64,000 nucleotides of DNA from Grammothele lineata (Eukaryota > Basidiomycota > Agaricomycetes > Polyporales > Polyporaceae). The translations under genes and the position numbers were made by a program. How positions within the stretch are numbered: position 1 is the stretch's first letter; each line of letters begins with the position of its first letter. Under the pieces are notes generated by a model. It was given only the letters and a program-made list of their open reading frames with translations, ran no database searches and was not told where the DNA came from. The stretch spans positions 1 through 64,000 of the forward strand of contig NDFF03000160.1 in assembly GCA_002150815.3 (NCBI GenBank). Direction: 5' to 3'. Of the stretch, positions 30,701 through 42,158 are shown one piece after another.

Positions 30701-33700
30701 TTCTCGACGCGGTAGAGGAGCTTGATCGCCTTCGAGTAGTTCATCATACCGGAGACCGTACGGTAGAGGGTCTGCGCGCGGAGGGAAGCCCAGATACGCG
30801 TGCGAAGGGTGAACTCGGGCGCTGCGGACTTGAAGCCAATGCAGTAGAAAGGAAGGTCATCGGCCTTGGACTGCGCCTTTTCGTCTCCGAAGGGGCTCGA
30901 ACCATTGTACATCTGCGCCTCCTCGGCGAGAATCTTGGTGTCCTTGACGAAATTGTCCCACTCCACCGGGTGAAGCTGTTTGAGATACTCCAAGAGGGTG
31001 ACTCGCGTGTTCTGGTCTTCCTCACGGATGATCTCACGCAGAGACAGCAGGATCTATAGCACGCACGTCCGTCAGCTGAGCACTCGTATTCCCAAGGGAG
31101 ACAGCTAACCTTCTCGCTATAGTGCGGCGTCAGAACCGTGAACGTTGGCATAGCATCGACCGGAAGAGGCTCCGGGACGGCGGTCGTGAGCGACTGCGCA
31201 AAGAACGAAATGCGACGCTCGGCCTCGCTGCCGGGCGTGAAGAACTCGCCGCGGAAGCCCTTGTCGCTCTGCGAGATGAAGAAGGCCGGCGCGCGGAGGC
31301 TGCGGCGCCCGTCTTGGCCGACGTCGACTTGGTGGTAGAGCAGCTTCTGGACGTGTTCGATGGAGAGGAGATGCTCGCGGTACATCGAGATGATGATCGC
31401 GTTCCAGATCTGCGAGACAAGGACCTGCGAAACAGTCGTCAGCTTTCGTACACTCGCAGTAGAATGTATCTGTACAAACCTTGGGCTTGTACTTCGTCTC
31501 CATGTCAGCAGTAGCCAGGATCTTCGAGTAGATACGCTTCGGCAGACGAGTGTAGATATCCTTCCACGGCGTCCAGATCGACAAGCCGAGCGCGAACGAA
31601 CGCGCGATGGAGAAGACCGTGTTCCAAATGATCCACCAAAGGAACGTGTCGAGGAAGAACAGCACCAGGTCCATGATGTACATGATCGCCAGCGTGAACG
31701 CAGCCTGGTTCCGGCAGAGCGCGTTCCCGAAGAACTTGTCGTTGCACCCGCGGATCTGCATCCCAACCATGACCTGGATCGGGTTCTTGAAGGAGAGCGT
31801 GAGGAAGAAATACGACTCGGTGAACTTGCAGCCGAAGACGAGTGCCCAGAGGAGGATCGACGCCGCGCGGGCAGACGAGGAGAGCGAGGGGTAGCTGGCG
31901 GTGAACGTCTGGCTCGCGAGGTACTTGCGCGACTTGCCCGCGACACGGTCGCCGAACATCCGACCCGAGGGAAGGATGGCGAAGAGCAACATAGCGACGA
32001 CCGAGATGAAGAACTGGACGATACCGAGGATGAGGGCCAGGGAGCCGCCGGGTGACGAGCTCTCCGCGATCGCGATGTAGAACGTAGGTCCGGCAGTGAG
32101 TGCGAGGGTCACGACGAGGAAAAGTAGTCGGCGTGTGAGGTGCGAGGTGTTGTTCCATGTCGTCGGGATGTACGAGAATTCCGCAAGGGTGGCTGCCAGC
32201 ATGATAATCGTCGCAACGGCGCCACCCAGGGCCGTAGCGGACCACCGCATCGCGGGCGAGTTGTCGCCGTTGTAGATGCGGGGGGAGTTGAATGCCGTGT
32301 AAAACCAGTACATCGAAATGTGAATGACCCATATCCGGTTGAAGTTGACCAGAAGGTGCCCGAACGACCGCTTCTCGTAGTACGTCTTGAAGAAGACGCG
32401 GTTCCAATCGATGCGGTCGAACTTCATGAATCGCTGCGACGGCGCGAGGTCGACCAAACGCGTCTACGGGAACGTCGGTACGTCGAGTAAACATTCGACG
32501 GCGAGGAAGAACGTACCTTGTCCATCAAGACGATACGAGCGATTCCCTCGGGGTACCAAAACAGCTGGTTGACGTCGTCGTACCCGATGATCTGGTCATG
32601 ATCTCTCTCCTTTCTCACGAACTTGCCATCGACGACTTCGTAGCCCTGGTCCCGAATGAAGCGGTAAAGTGGCTTGACGACGGCGTGGAGATACAAGCCC
32701 TCCGGCACGGGCTCCATCCTGTTCTGGCACTCGGGCGAGCGGTAGTAGTCGTCTGCGCACTTGAAGATGAAGCAAAGACACTCCGGGACGAACCGGACCT
32801 GCGCAGCCTCACCCCAGAGGAGAAGGTAGAGCGCAATCTGGCGCATCCGGTCGTACTGGCTCATGTTGTTCATCGCCTGCCGCCACCGGTCGAGAGCGCT
32901 TTGCAGCTGCCGTTCAGCCGCCTTGTGGCCTTTGGACTTGCGCTTCTGCGAGCGGAGACGCTGGAGGCCGGGGTTCTGAGTGCTCCCGATAGCGTCATCT
33001 AGGTCGAGCTGCGCTGCGAAGTACCATTTGCGGTAGTTCGAGTGCTGTCCGCCGATGTAGTCGGCGTGGAGGGTGAGGAGGGCCTGGTTGGGCGACATGC
33101 GAGACGCTCGACTGTCAAGGAGTTGCATGACAAAGTCGAACTGCAACAAAGTTCTGATCAGCATGGGTTCGTGGACGGGCATCCTTCCCCGACTGCCGAT
33201 GATCCAGAATACGCCCTAGCATATCCATGCCACACACATAGAAGAGCACCATCACGCCGTACCAAGACGGACGCTGTGGGGGGCTAGGCCATCATGCGTC
33301 AGGCATAGCACTGCTACCGTGTCCGTGGGCAGCGGAGAGTTCGCGCCCTGGCCTCCGACATCCACCGGCGCCGTTACCAGCATATACCCCACCACAGAAG
33401 CGCCGAAAAACGATAACGGGGAAAAGTATGGGTTTGGAGAAAACTGTCCCGCTCCGGATGTACCACCTCGCCAACCCGGAGGAAGAGGGCGTGGAGCAGA
33501 CAAAAAGAAGCGAAGCGAGACGCCCGCGAGAGAGACCGAAATGGAGGGCGGAAAAGATTTGGTCACACGTACCATATTCCTCATCGAGTCCCTCTGGAAG
33601 CCAAACTTCTGCGTCAAGTCGAGGAAAATGTCCTCAATCTCCTCCTTGGACAAGGGAATCTGCCGCTCCGAACTCCATGCCGGGTAGGGCTCGCGCACGC

Positions 33701-34123
33701 CTTGGTCGATGAACGTGGGCGTGGACGACTCGGAGGGGCCCATGCGCGGGGGCGCGAGCGACTCCGAGGAGTACTTCTGGCCGTAGACATCGACGTCCGA
33801 GTCGGTGTCGACCTGATCAGGGTGTGCTGCGGACGGTGGATGAGCATATAGTCGCAGTGCGAGGGTCGGAGGCGCTGCTCACCGTACTCGTAGCCGCCGC
33901 CCTGCTCGTAGTACCTGTCGTCGTCCGCCATGCTGCCGTCCGAGGCATAGGTGTCCCGTCTGCGGTCGTAGCGGTCGAGGTGCTCGGAGTCGTTGTCGTA
34001 GTAGCGCACGGGCTCGGGCATTTGGGGGTGGTGTTGATAGAAGGGATCGTGGGGGTCCGAGGACGGCGGGGAGGACGATACGTACATGCCATCTTGGCTG
34101 TGTGGGCCCATGCGGGAGGCCAT
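27799..34123 (-). CDS. FKS1: 1,3-beta-glucan synthase catalytic subunit (GT48)
   Basis: Twelve exons: 34123-33883, 33826-33573, 33140-32517, 32463-31480, 31424-31110, 31053-29676, 29617-29441, 29388-29007, 28954-28489, 28438-28108, 28051-27914, 27854-27799, giving 1781 residues, the usual FKS size. It is a plasma-membrane enzyme that makes the main wall polymer from UDP-glucose and is activated by Rho1. A disordered acidic N-terminus leads to the FKS1 domain (MTLL-like [21 protein letters not shown]), a first TM cluster (~410-650), the large cytosolic catalytic region ([50 protein letters not shown]) and a second TM cluster. Hot-spot 1 reads FLTLSFKNP (~593-601). Hot-spot 2 reads QWIDHCIIS (~1301-1309), far from the DWIRRYTLS type. 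Intron 2 is long (432 nt). This is the single housekeeping gene of the window. Confidence 0.97.
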
Positions 34124-34977
34124 GGTTATGGAAGTCTCCCGTTGCCGGGGACGAGGAGGACGGGGAGGAGGAAGGAGGGAAGGAGGGAGGCGGCGGATGG
34201 GAGGACGGTGGAGAAGGGGAGCACGACGGCGTCTATTCCCCGCGCGTCCGCCTCTGCCGTGCCTCCTCCGTGCGTCACCGCTCCAGGCTCTGGCCCAGCC
34301 CTGCCGCGCTCCCGCCGCACGGCGAGTGGCGCCCTCTCACACTATTTCGGGTAATGTTCCCAGGATTGGATGCCGCGGCGCGGTCTCCAAGAAATCCGCT
34401 GCGGCGACGTCACAGGTCCAGCACCTCGCCGTCAGCCTCTGTGATGGCTTACAAGTCTCTCGGGCCGTTGACGCCAACGTCATATCGTACTCACCGCTCA
34501 GACAGAACGGCGACTCGCGAGAGTACCCGACTGGAGCGTCTCACATTTAAGGCGCGCGGGACGTTGCAATCCAGCCACTGCCATGCCACACCCATGATTC
34601 GTAGCGATATGGGGCTTCGGGAAGCGTTCTCTTCAAATCGTGCCGTGCGCACGAGCACCGGATACGCCGTGTTATGCTTTTCACCGAGCACTCTTTCTCA
34701 CCGTTGACTGCGGTTGTAACGGCGTACTGACTGCGCTACTACAGAGCAGTGCTGGGCGTGTCTGTGCGGCGAAGAGGTCTGTTGTCCGACGTACGGTGAT
34801 AACCTCAGAATATCGTGCACTGGGAGGATGATCCACCTGCAAATACACTCAGCGCATAGCCGTTCAATTAGACATGTGACCGTGCCAGTACAAGACTTCT
34901 AGATGTCATGATACAGAAATATGGAGAGACGAGCAAAACAAGAACTTCGAAGCACTCACGTCGACCAAACCCCGCCT
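34124..34977. promoter_or_regulatory. FKS1 upstream region
   Basis: 854 bp between the BTB gene's stop and the FKS1 start. Right beside the start codon, 34137-34200 is almost pure purine on the plus strand (pyrimidine on the FKS1 sense strand), typical of strong fungal promoters or leaders. No gene recognised. Confidence 0.45.
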
Positions 34978-36066
34978 TCATTCTAGCTCGAACCACCTCG
35001 GCAGCGCCGCCCACATATTCCGCCTGTAGCCTTCGATCACCGCGACCGTGTTCCTGCAACAATCCGTACAGACCCCATACCTCGCGTACTGCGCGCTCAT
35101 AACAGCTACCACGCTCCGCCACTCCTCCAGCGGGTCCTGCTGGGGCACCATCCTGTTCTCGAGCGGCGCGTGCGCGCCCTTCCTCAACAGCGGCAGCACC
35201 ACCGCCGACCACATCATCGTGAGCGACGCCGTACACACATGCTGCCCATGCGGCGTCTGCACCGGAGGGCACGGCGGGTTCGTGGCGATCAAGCCCGCGT
35301 GCGCCGCGCGCAGCTGCTCGACCCCGACCACGAGCCGCTCGACGTCCGCAGCGGCGAGCGGCGCGATGTGGTGCCCGAGCGCCCCGCCCCCGAACTGCCA
35401 CGTCTTCCTGCTGAGGGCGTAGAAGAGCGGCGCGAGCAGCGCGGCGTCGCCGCACTTGCACTCGCGCAGGAGCGCGATCGCGCTCGCGGGGTGCACGATG
35501 AGGTCCTCGATGCCCCCCGCGCGCCCCCCGGCGTGCGCGGCGCGGAACTTGTCCTCTGCTGCGTCGTGCAGGGGGAGCGTGGCGGGCCATTCGGCTCGCA
35601 TGAGCGCGAGGATGTCGTCGCAGGGGCGCTCGACTTTGTACTTTTGGGCGGTGCGGAGGAGCGAGGCGAGGATGGGGAAGGTCTCGATGGTCAATTCCTG
35701 GACGTCGATGCGCCTGGAGAACAGGAATGCGTGCCCCATCGGTGTGCTCTATGGGGAGAGAACAGTGGGAGCCACTTACATGCCTCCGTAGACCACGTTC
35801 AGCAGTGCTTCCATGTCCTCGCCCGAATCCTCCACGGTCAGGTGCAATTGTCCCCGGAAGCGATGACGCGTTTCTTGGAATAGCTCTCTGAACACCGAGG
35901 AATGCTTTGACAGGACCGAGACGTGTATGCGAAAGAGCGTCTTGCCCGCGGTGATAATAGCATTCCCGTCGTCAAAGTATAGCGTGGGGTGCTCCTTGAA
36001 AGGTTTCTCATCGGGCTCGTTAGAGGCGAGTCGGGGGCGTTTGCTCGCGCGGCTGGCGTCCGTCAT
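34978..36066 (-). CDS. BTB/POZ domain protein
   Basis: Two exons, 36066-35780 and 35713-34978, joined by a 66-nt GTAAGT-CAG intron in phase 2, give 340 residues. After a basic, lysine/arginine-rich start (ASKRPRLAS) comes a BTB fold: TLYFDDGNAIITAGKTLFRIHVSVLSKHSSVFRELF, split over ~30-66, then VEDSGEDMEALLNVVYGG and the following helices TIETFPILASLLRTAQKY. The rest is a mainly helical region seen in many Agaricomycete BTB proteins (PASAIALLRECK, ALSRKTWQFGG) and ends in FELE. A pair of cysteines, CTDCC near the C-terminus, is notable. These proteins are very numerous in mushrooms; some act as Cullin-3 adaptors, but function here is unknown. Confidence 0.88.
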
Positions 36067-36633
36067 GGTGTGTGCAAGGCAAGGCCAACAGAGAGACGTG
36101 TGCTAGGAGGAATCCCGGGGGAGTGGCTCCAGTAGGATACCAGAACCTAGAAAGATAGAGAACAAAGTAGCAAGGTGGTCGACAGGTCCCGGATAAAGCA
36201 CGCCCAAACTGATGCGCGTCAATGCCTATTGAGAGCCATCAGAAAGCCCTGTAAGCCGCTTAAAATCGCGTTATAAACACGCTCATTACCACCTAATAGT
36301 GGCTATTGACATGTACTGGCTGGACGCAATGAGAGCTACCCAACATGTACCTCCTTAGCTCACAGCAGACGAATCACTCGCACTCGACCTCAGCTGGAGA
36401 AATGCATATCATAAGAATACCAGAAGCAATAAATTAACAGATGATAAACCGATGTAGCATAGGGAACGTCGTATGGTGCCCAGGGGAGTCGCCCATAGGG
36501 AGGCGGGTATCGTGATGAAAAGGCGTAGGTCATCGTAAACGGGAGCAAGAAGCTTGACAAGGGGAGCGAAGATGTAGGGAGAAGGTACGTGCAGAATGAC
36601 GAGAGCAACACACCCGCACCCCAACCCCCCTAC
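36067..36633. other. Intergenic region, BTB promoter / multi-TM gene 3' side
   Basis: No coding signal recognised in 567 bp; several A/T-rich stretches (36400-36450) suit a 3' UTR. Confidence 0.4.
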
Positions 36634-38280
36634 TCAGACCGCATGCGCCCCAAACTTGAACTGCCCCGCTCCACTCCCCGGCGACACCATCTCATACGCA
36701 TGCGCCCCAAGCGTCGGGATCCCCTCCGCGCTCCCCTCGCGCACCTTCCAGCTCATCTCGTCCCCCTCCCGCTCGCCCGCATACCCGTACCCGGCGTACC
36801 CGTACCCGTGTCCGGTGCCCGCGGTGACGCTCGACGCGGTCGTCTCCGCCGACTTGGGCTGCGCGAACGCGATCGGCTTCGCGTTCGGGTCGGCCTGGGC
36901 GCGCGCGAGCCCCGGGTGGCCGCGCGCGAGGGAGAAGCGGCGCGAGCCGCCGGAGGTGGTGTGCGTGTTGGTGTACGCGCCGGAGCGGGCGGGAGTGAAC
37001 TCGCTCGCGATGGCGATACGGACGACGATGAGACATTGGGAGATGCCCTGAGTAGAGAAGCGAGGGTTATTGACGTGTGGAAGAGGGGGATGGGGAGGAA
37101 GACTTACGAAGAAGACCGGGATGACGCAGGCCATCACGTATCCGACGTCGTAGTTGGTCTGCAAGGGCAAGGATGTCTAAGCTCATCGCAAAGACGGAGA
37201 AGTGGAAGGACATACGACAACGTGACCGTTAGGTGCAAGCGAGCATATCTCGTAAAGGAGGAGGCCGACCCAGGTGACGAGCGCGGACTCAATACATGCA
37301 CGGATGACTGTCTCGTACACGCTCAGGGTGTCGTTCAAACGCGCAACAAACCTGAAGTTGAAACCTGTGAGCTTTTGAGATGAAGCAACGAGATGAAGAT
37401 GAACGCACACAATCCGAGCAATGATCGCCGCAGTCAGAATCGTGTTGATCGCAAACATGAGCCAACCCCACGCGACGGTGATCTGGAGCGTGACCTCCAA
37501 AAGGGTGTTCTCGTAGAAGTCGTAGTGCTTGTACGCGGCGAGGTGCTGGGCATCCGCTGACCAACACAGTACTACATGCCGGAGAAGACGTGTGGTCGAT
37601 GAGTAGGCCGAGTGGAGTAATCAAACGGAGACTTACGGGCATTGATGATGACGAAGGCTCCGGGGATGTACAGCGCCCACCTGCGTTGGTCAAAGAGGAC
37701 GTAGAAGCGCCATGCGAGGAGGCCATCGGAACACAAGCCCTGGAGAGCGCGGATTGTCCAGTGATAGTCACACATTCACGCGGCGATAATAACTCACAGC
37801 GAATGTTGTCGTCACGCTACGTGGTTCGTCAATATCATATGGGGGCGAGATGACAGCGTACTTCACTCACTTTCCTATGACGACAAGAGGAATCCCCCAC
37901 TTGAAAAATTCGTCGTCTGCGGGCTCCATGATCCTCGAGCGAGAGAATTGAAGGGATCGCGCAATGAAGTGGGCGCAGAGATCAACAAACCTACGGGTGA
38001 TTGCGCGCCCGTTCAGCTCCTCGCCATATCAGAAAGATCGTAAGAACTTACAAGACAATGGTGACGATCCTCAGCCTACGGGACGACACATCACGACGGC
38101 CATGGTTGGCCCACAGCGCGAGAAGAAACAGAACGAAATAAATACCTAGAGGCTCGTCTTCAGTAACGTCGATAAAGCTTAAAAGGATCGCGACGTACCG
38201 AACAACGCGCAGAGTACGGATTGAACAATGCCCGTAATCTCAAGCAGATGCCATGAAACGGAAATGTCAGCGTCGGCCAT
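36634..38280 (-). CDS. Multi-TM membrane protein, basidiomycete receptor-like family
   Basis: Nine exons: 38280-38199, 38145-38052, 37990-37871, 37816-37798, 37739-37637, 37571-37409, 37351-37216, 37158-37108, 37047-36634, giving 393 residues. One exon is only 19 nt, yet all phases fit. Helices: ITGIVQSVLCALFG, YFVLFLLALW, WGIPLVVIG, WALYIPGAFVII, VAWGWLMFAINTILTAAI, ALVTWVGLLLYEI, GYVMACVIPVFFGISQCLIVV, consistent with seven TM segments. The ~135-residue tail is polar, Gly/Ala/Tyr-rich, with a short GYGYAGYGYAG repeat. The last-helix motif GISQCLIVVR corresponds to GIAPTLIVIR of the gene at 7388, so both appear to belong to the same uncharacterised basidiomycete family. A sensor role is plausible but unproven. 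Confidence 0.8.
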
Positions 38281-40390
38281 CGTTCTGAAAGGAAGGGGAA
38301 AGGGGGAAAGAGAAGATGGGACCGGGCTGACTGGTCATGCACGCGGAACAGCGCATCTCGTGGAGCCTTCATGTTATATCGTTACTTATCGCGCAGAAAG
38401 CCGGGCATCAATCTGCTTCCGGTCGGGGGAGAGGCTGATAGGATGAACCAAGGCACCAAGTGTCCACATCACCAAATGATGGTGAGCGCGCGCGGGGATG
38501 GTAACCGGTCGTTGGACGAGTGGAGATCTTTGCTGTGTTCTTGCCCTGAACAGAACGCACCAGCCTAAACCTGGGATGGCTTGTCGCTCAACGCGGTGGG
38601 AGTCGTCTAGGGCTGAAGAGGCGTATCGGTGATGCAGCACTAAACACAAGAGAGCCACGTTGAGAATGACATGATGCATCAGTTAGGTGGGAGCCGGAAG
38701 CTGACCCTGACTGGGACCGGTAGACCCGGACGAGAAAGCTGTATCGCAGGACTGAACGAATCTCCGTAGTAGGCAGGAGCTACCCTCTGCTACTACCGGC
38801 GGTAGCCGGATAATCATGAACGCGGTTTGACTCGTGATAGCTCCGCTGTATGACATTGACAATATCGTATGGAGCTCACAACGCACATGAACTGTGGCCA
38901 GGTGGTAGACTTCTGTCATCTGAGTTTTGATACGAAGACTGTTAGTCTTTCGGCCGTGCGATAAGACTTGACAGGACGTACTATTCAAACTGTGCAAGAA
39001 GCATGTCGCGTCAGCTGGAGTCTGGAGTGAACCTGGTACCTGTGCACAGCTCCCGAAATACATCAACAGTCGTACTGCGCCCTGAAGCGCCTTTGAGGGG
39101 ACAGGGACGCATTGACACAGGAATCCGTGATGCGCGAACCGGAGCTTGAGTACAAGCTGATCTGCCCCGGGACCGAAGACTCTAGCACGACTGAAAAGAG
39201 GGGATCAGCACGGATCAAACATGCACGGAAGATGGGAGGCGATTCCGAGTATGAATTGGGGTAGTGCCTTATGAGCTCAAGGCCATGATGGTCTAGCGGA
39301 GGAGGTGCTAGGAGATGTAAGCTGTAAGACTTATATGTAAGTATGCTGGGGACCTCCAAGCGCCGAGCCAAGTTCGTTGGCAGTGCCTCGAGAGATTACG
39401 TCATCAAAATGACGTCGTACGCGTCGGGCGTCTTGACCGTGCGTCCGTCAATCTCAGCCTGTTGCACTCATGTCGCTCGTGAAGTCAGCTCGGAATACCA
39501 ACCAGAACGGTATGTAGCTTGCTGTCAGATGCGGCTTCAGCTCGTTCTTACGTCAAATGCGATAGTTCTCCGTTTGTTACTCTAGTACTTAATCGATGTT
39601 TCCGCCGACACCTGCCGGAATGGTCGGACCAGGCGACCGTCACGATCGTAGCTGGGGACGTCCATAAAGAAAGAGATTATGACATGTGAGCTCATCTACT
39701 CGAGGCAAGTACATATTAGCGATGATTAAACCATGCCTAGTCTCATTTCTGAGAAGGGACGTCAGTCGACTGTTCGAAGATTCAATGGGACCTATCATTG
39801 AGCTGTCGACGAGCCTTTCCTGGTAAATCTCCGGTACGTTCAAGTGCAGCGTCCTGTGTCTAGGCTAAATAGTGTGTCTTGACTAAACGATCTATCTTTA
39901 TGTTGTACAAGCGGCGGTTTGCGCGTCCTAATTCGTAGCGCGGCACATTCACTACTAAGGGTACCTTCTAGATAGCCCGCTTTGATAGAAGCGAGCACTA
40001 CAAGACACATGTCTCGGCTCTAGTATACGTAAGGTCTAACATTAGCAGTTTTATCAAAAAAACCTGCGAAGTGAGTATAGATTCCTGCAACTTTTTGATC
40101 TGGACAGAACTTGGGGAAGCTTTTGAACGTCGCAGAGTTATCACTGCATGACACCGAGTCTCGGGTTTCTGACGCAGCATCTTGCCGGTTCTGATTCTTC
40201 ACTTATGTAGGTGTTGTGGATCACGCAAAATGAATAACCTGCATTCTATCTGGCAGTAAGATGATCTTCTCCAATACAACCAGAGAGTGGTTTATAGGTG
40301 CCGTGACGTGCCGCGCGTCAGGCGATAGTACTTAAATGGCTGAAGGTGCGTGAGATGGATTCCCCACTCCCACAACCGTTCTCACACAAC
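38281..40390. other. Intergenic region before the DUF6533 array
   Basis: 2.1 kb without a gene I can support. The right end (from ~39960) begins the duplicated unit: ttctagatag followed by a gatagaagc element at 39966-39993 matches the conserved block upstream of the other DUF6533 copies. Confidence 0.45.
40291..40300 (+). promoter_or_regulatory. TATA-like box, DUF6533 copy 1
   Basis: tttataggtg lies 99 bp before the ATG at 40391, matching the position of the tatatatggg boxes of copies 3 and 4 and gatatatggg of copy 2. Confidence 0.5.
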
Positions 40391-42158
40391 ATGGCGGCTC
40401 AAGCCAATACGGCTGCCTTGATTGCTGCTCTTAACTCCAAGTGCGCCCTTCGCTCTCCAGCATGCTGTTCGCTGACTTCCATGTTACTGGTATGTTCTCC
40501 CTTCAAGTGTATTGGGAAGCTACTGTGCGCTCGCCGCATCAGGTACGCACCTCAACCAAGCCTATCCTACCGACCATGCAATTGGCTGACAAACGTCACA
40601 CTAGTGCTCGTGCTCTATGAACATACGCGCACGTTCGATGTCGAGGTGACGTATTTCTGGTCGACGAAAATAACAGGCGCCGTCGTTCTATTTTTCGCCA
40701 ACCGATATCTCAATCTTCTCGTCCAATGCATCCTCATCATCCTCGGAGATTTTGGTCTCTCTCTCACTGTTATGGTACGGCACACCCTGATTGTTTGTGG
40801 ATTTATTATTTTTGCTCATTGTATGTACGTCGCAGGGGTGGGTCTTCTAGCTTATACGTACAGACGCATTGAAGACCACAATCTCCCAGTTTCCTAGAAT
40901 TCTCGCGCGCTCAAGAAACCTTGAGAGTATCGATGTACGTCCTATGGGCAGGTGCGCACTCGCCAGATCTCGATATATGGGACTGTCATTGAGTATTCTT
41001 GGGCAGCGTTCTCCACAATGCGAACATTTGCCCTCAGCCGGAGTCGATCTCTCGCCGCGCTCGTATTCGCCCTCTCTATGGTGCCAGTTGGGTTGAATGT
41101 GGTGCGTCGCAACTGAGACGCGTCAGACATTCTGCACTATTCACTCAATGGTCGTTCCATATCCAGTATCAGATTACGACGCTCTATCTGGTCGAGGTCT
41201 CCGGTAATGGATTGGGTGTGAGCTCCACTGTATCCTTAGCAGCTTCAAGGATGTAGGTGTATATAGCTCCCAAAGGTGTTTTGAAAACTGACATGTTATG
41301 TGCAGATGTACGTACATCCTCGCTCTCAGGGAGCTGTGATTGAGATGCCTGTTCCCCCTCCCCTCCAGTTACTGCCATTTCGCGATCGTCATTGATGCTG
41401 TCCGACGGAATAGTTATTTGTACGACCTGGTACAAACTCTGGAAAGGACGGGCAGACGGTGTTTTCAGCGGAAGCACTCTCTCAAGCATCCTTCTGGTTG
41501 ATGGTGAGACTTTTTCCTTCGTCCTCTGAGAAAGCATTGCTGATGCGAAGCTGCCACCGCACAGGGACTATCTACTTCATGTACGTGTCCCGTTCTGGTT
41601 CGACGTTCAAGTGCGTTGTGCCTGAAGAACGGCATTTTGTGGGAATACGTAGAACCCTATTTACACTCAACGCATTGCACCTCACTCTCACGCTCTTATC
41701 AGAGGTACGCACACAAAGCCGTGTTTCACTGAATGCCCTCTCACATTGTACCAAGGCGACAGACAATGGAGAGAACGTCAGCCTCATGACTGCGTTTACG
41801 GACCCGTACGTGCCTAAACAATCGTCGCGCATGGCTCTGCTCCCTGCGGCCTATGGACTGTAGCTAATGAAGTAATGCGTGCAGCTTAACGTCGATACTC
41901 ATTTCGCGGTTCATGCTCGACCTTCAATCTGCAAGCAGGACATCCTCCGATGCCTCCTCCAGTGAGGATGGTCACTCGATCGTCTTCAATCGAGTCGTGG
42001 GTTCGCTCGGTGCGTCAATCGGCCTCAACCATGTCACCACCGGCGAGTTCAATGATGACGGCAATGGAGACGGTACATGCGACGCGGGAAGCCTCACAGC
42101 TCGCTTATCTGAGAACGTAGAGGCTGGAAGCGAGAAAGGTCTCGAGAGCGTCCCTTGA
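40391..42158 (+). CDS. DUF6533 multi-TM protein, copy 1
   Basis: Exons: 40391-40440, 40508-40542, 40605-40774, [40836-40837], 40890-40951, 41007-41101, 41167-41252, [41306-41307], 41369-41503, 41565-41580, 41653-41704, 41756-41805, 41885-42158, giving 342 residues. Bracketed items are 2-nt micro-exons inferred to keep frame. The DUF6533 signature is YCALAAS, VLYEHTRTFDVEVTYFW and FFANRYLNLL. Further helices include MYVLWAAFSTMRTFAL, LAALVFALSMVPVGLNVV and GTIYFITLFTLNALHLTLTLL, then FTDPLTSILISRFMLDLQ and an acidic tail with SIVFNRVVGSLGASI. Function is unknown; the fold is receptor-like. Without the first micro-exon (or if exon 4 starts further upstream as allowed in copies 2-4) this copy would hit TGA, so it depends on that splice or is broken there. 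All donors are GT here. Confidence 0.72.

Noticed and set aside
29551..32055. Long plus-strand open frames opposite FKS1
   Set aside because: Antisense shadows of a highly GC-biased coding region; composition is Arg/Glu/Leu-rich with no domain, and FKS1 on the other strand explains the openness.
38683..39371. Minus-strand ORFs between the multi-TM gene and the duplication
   Set aside because: No family motif, signal peptide or helix pattern and no partner exons; treated as intergenic.
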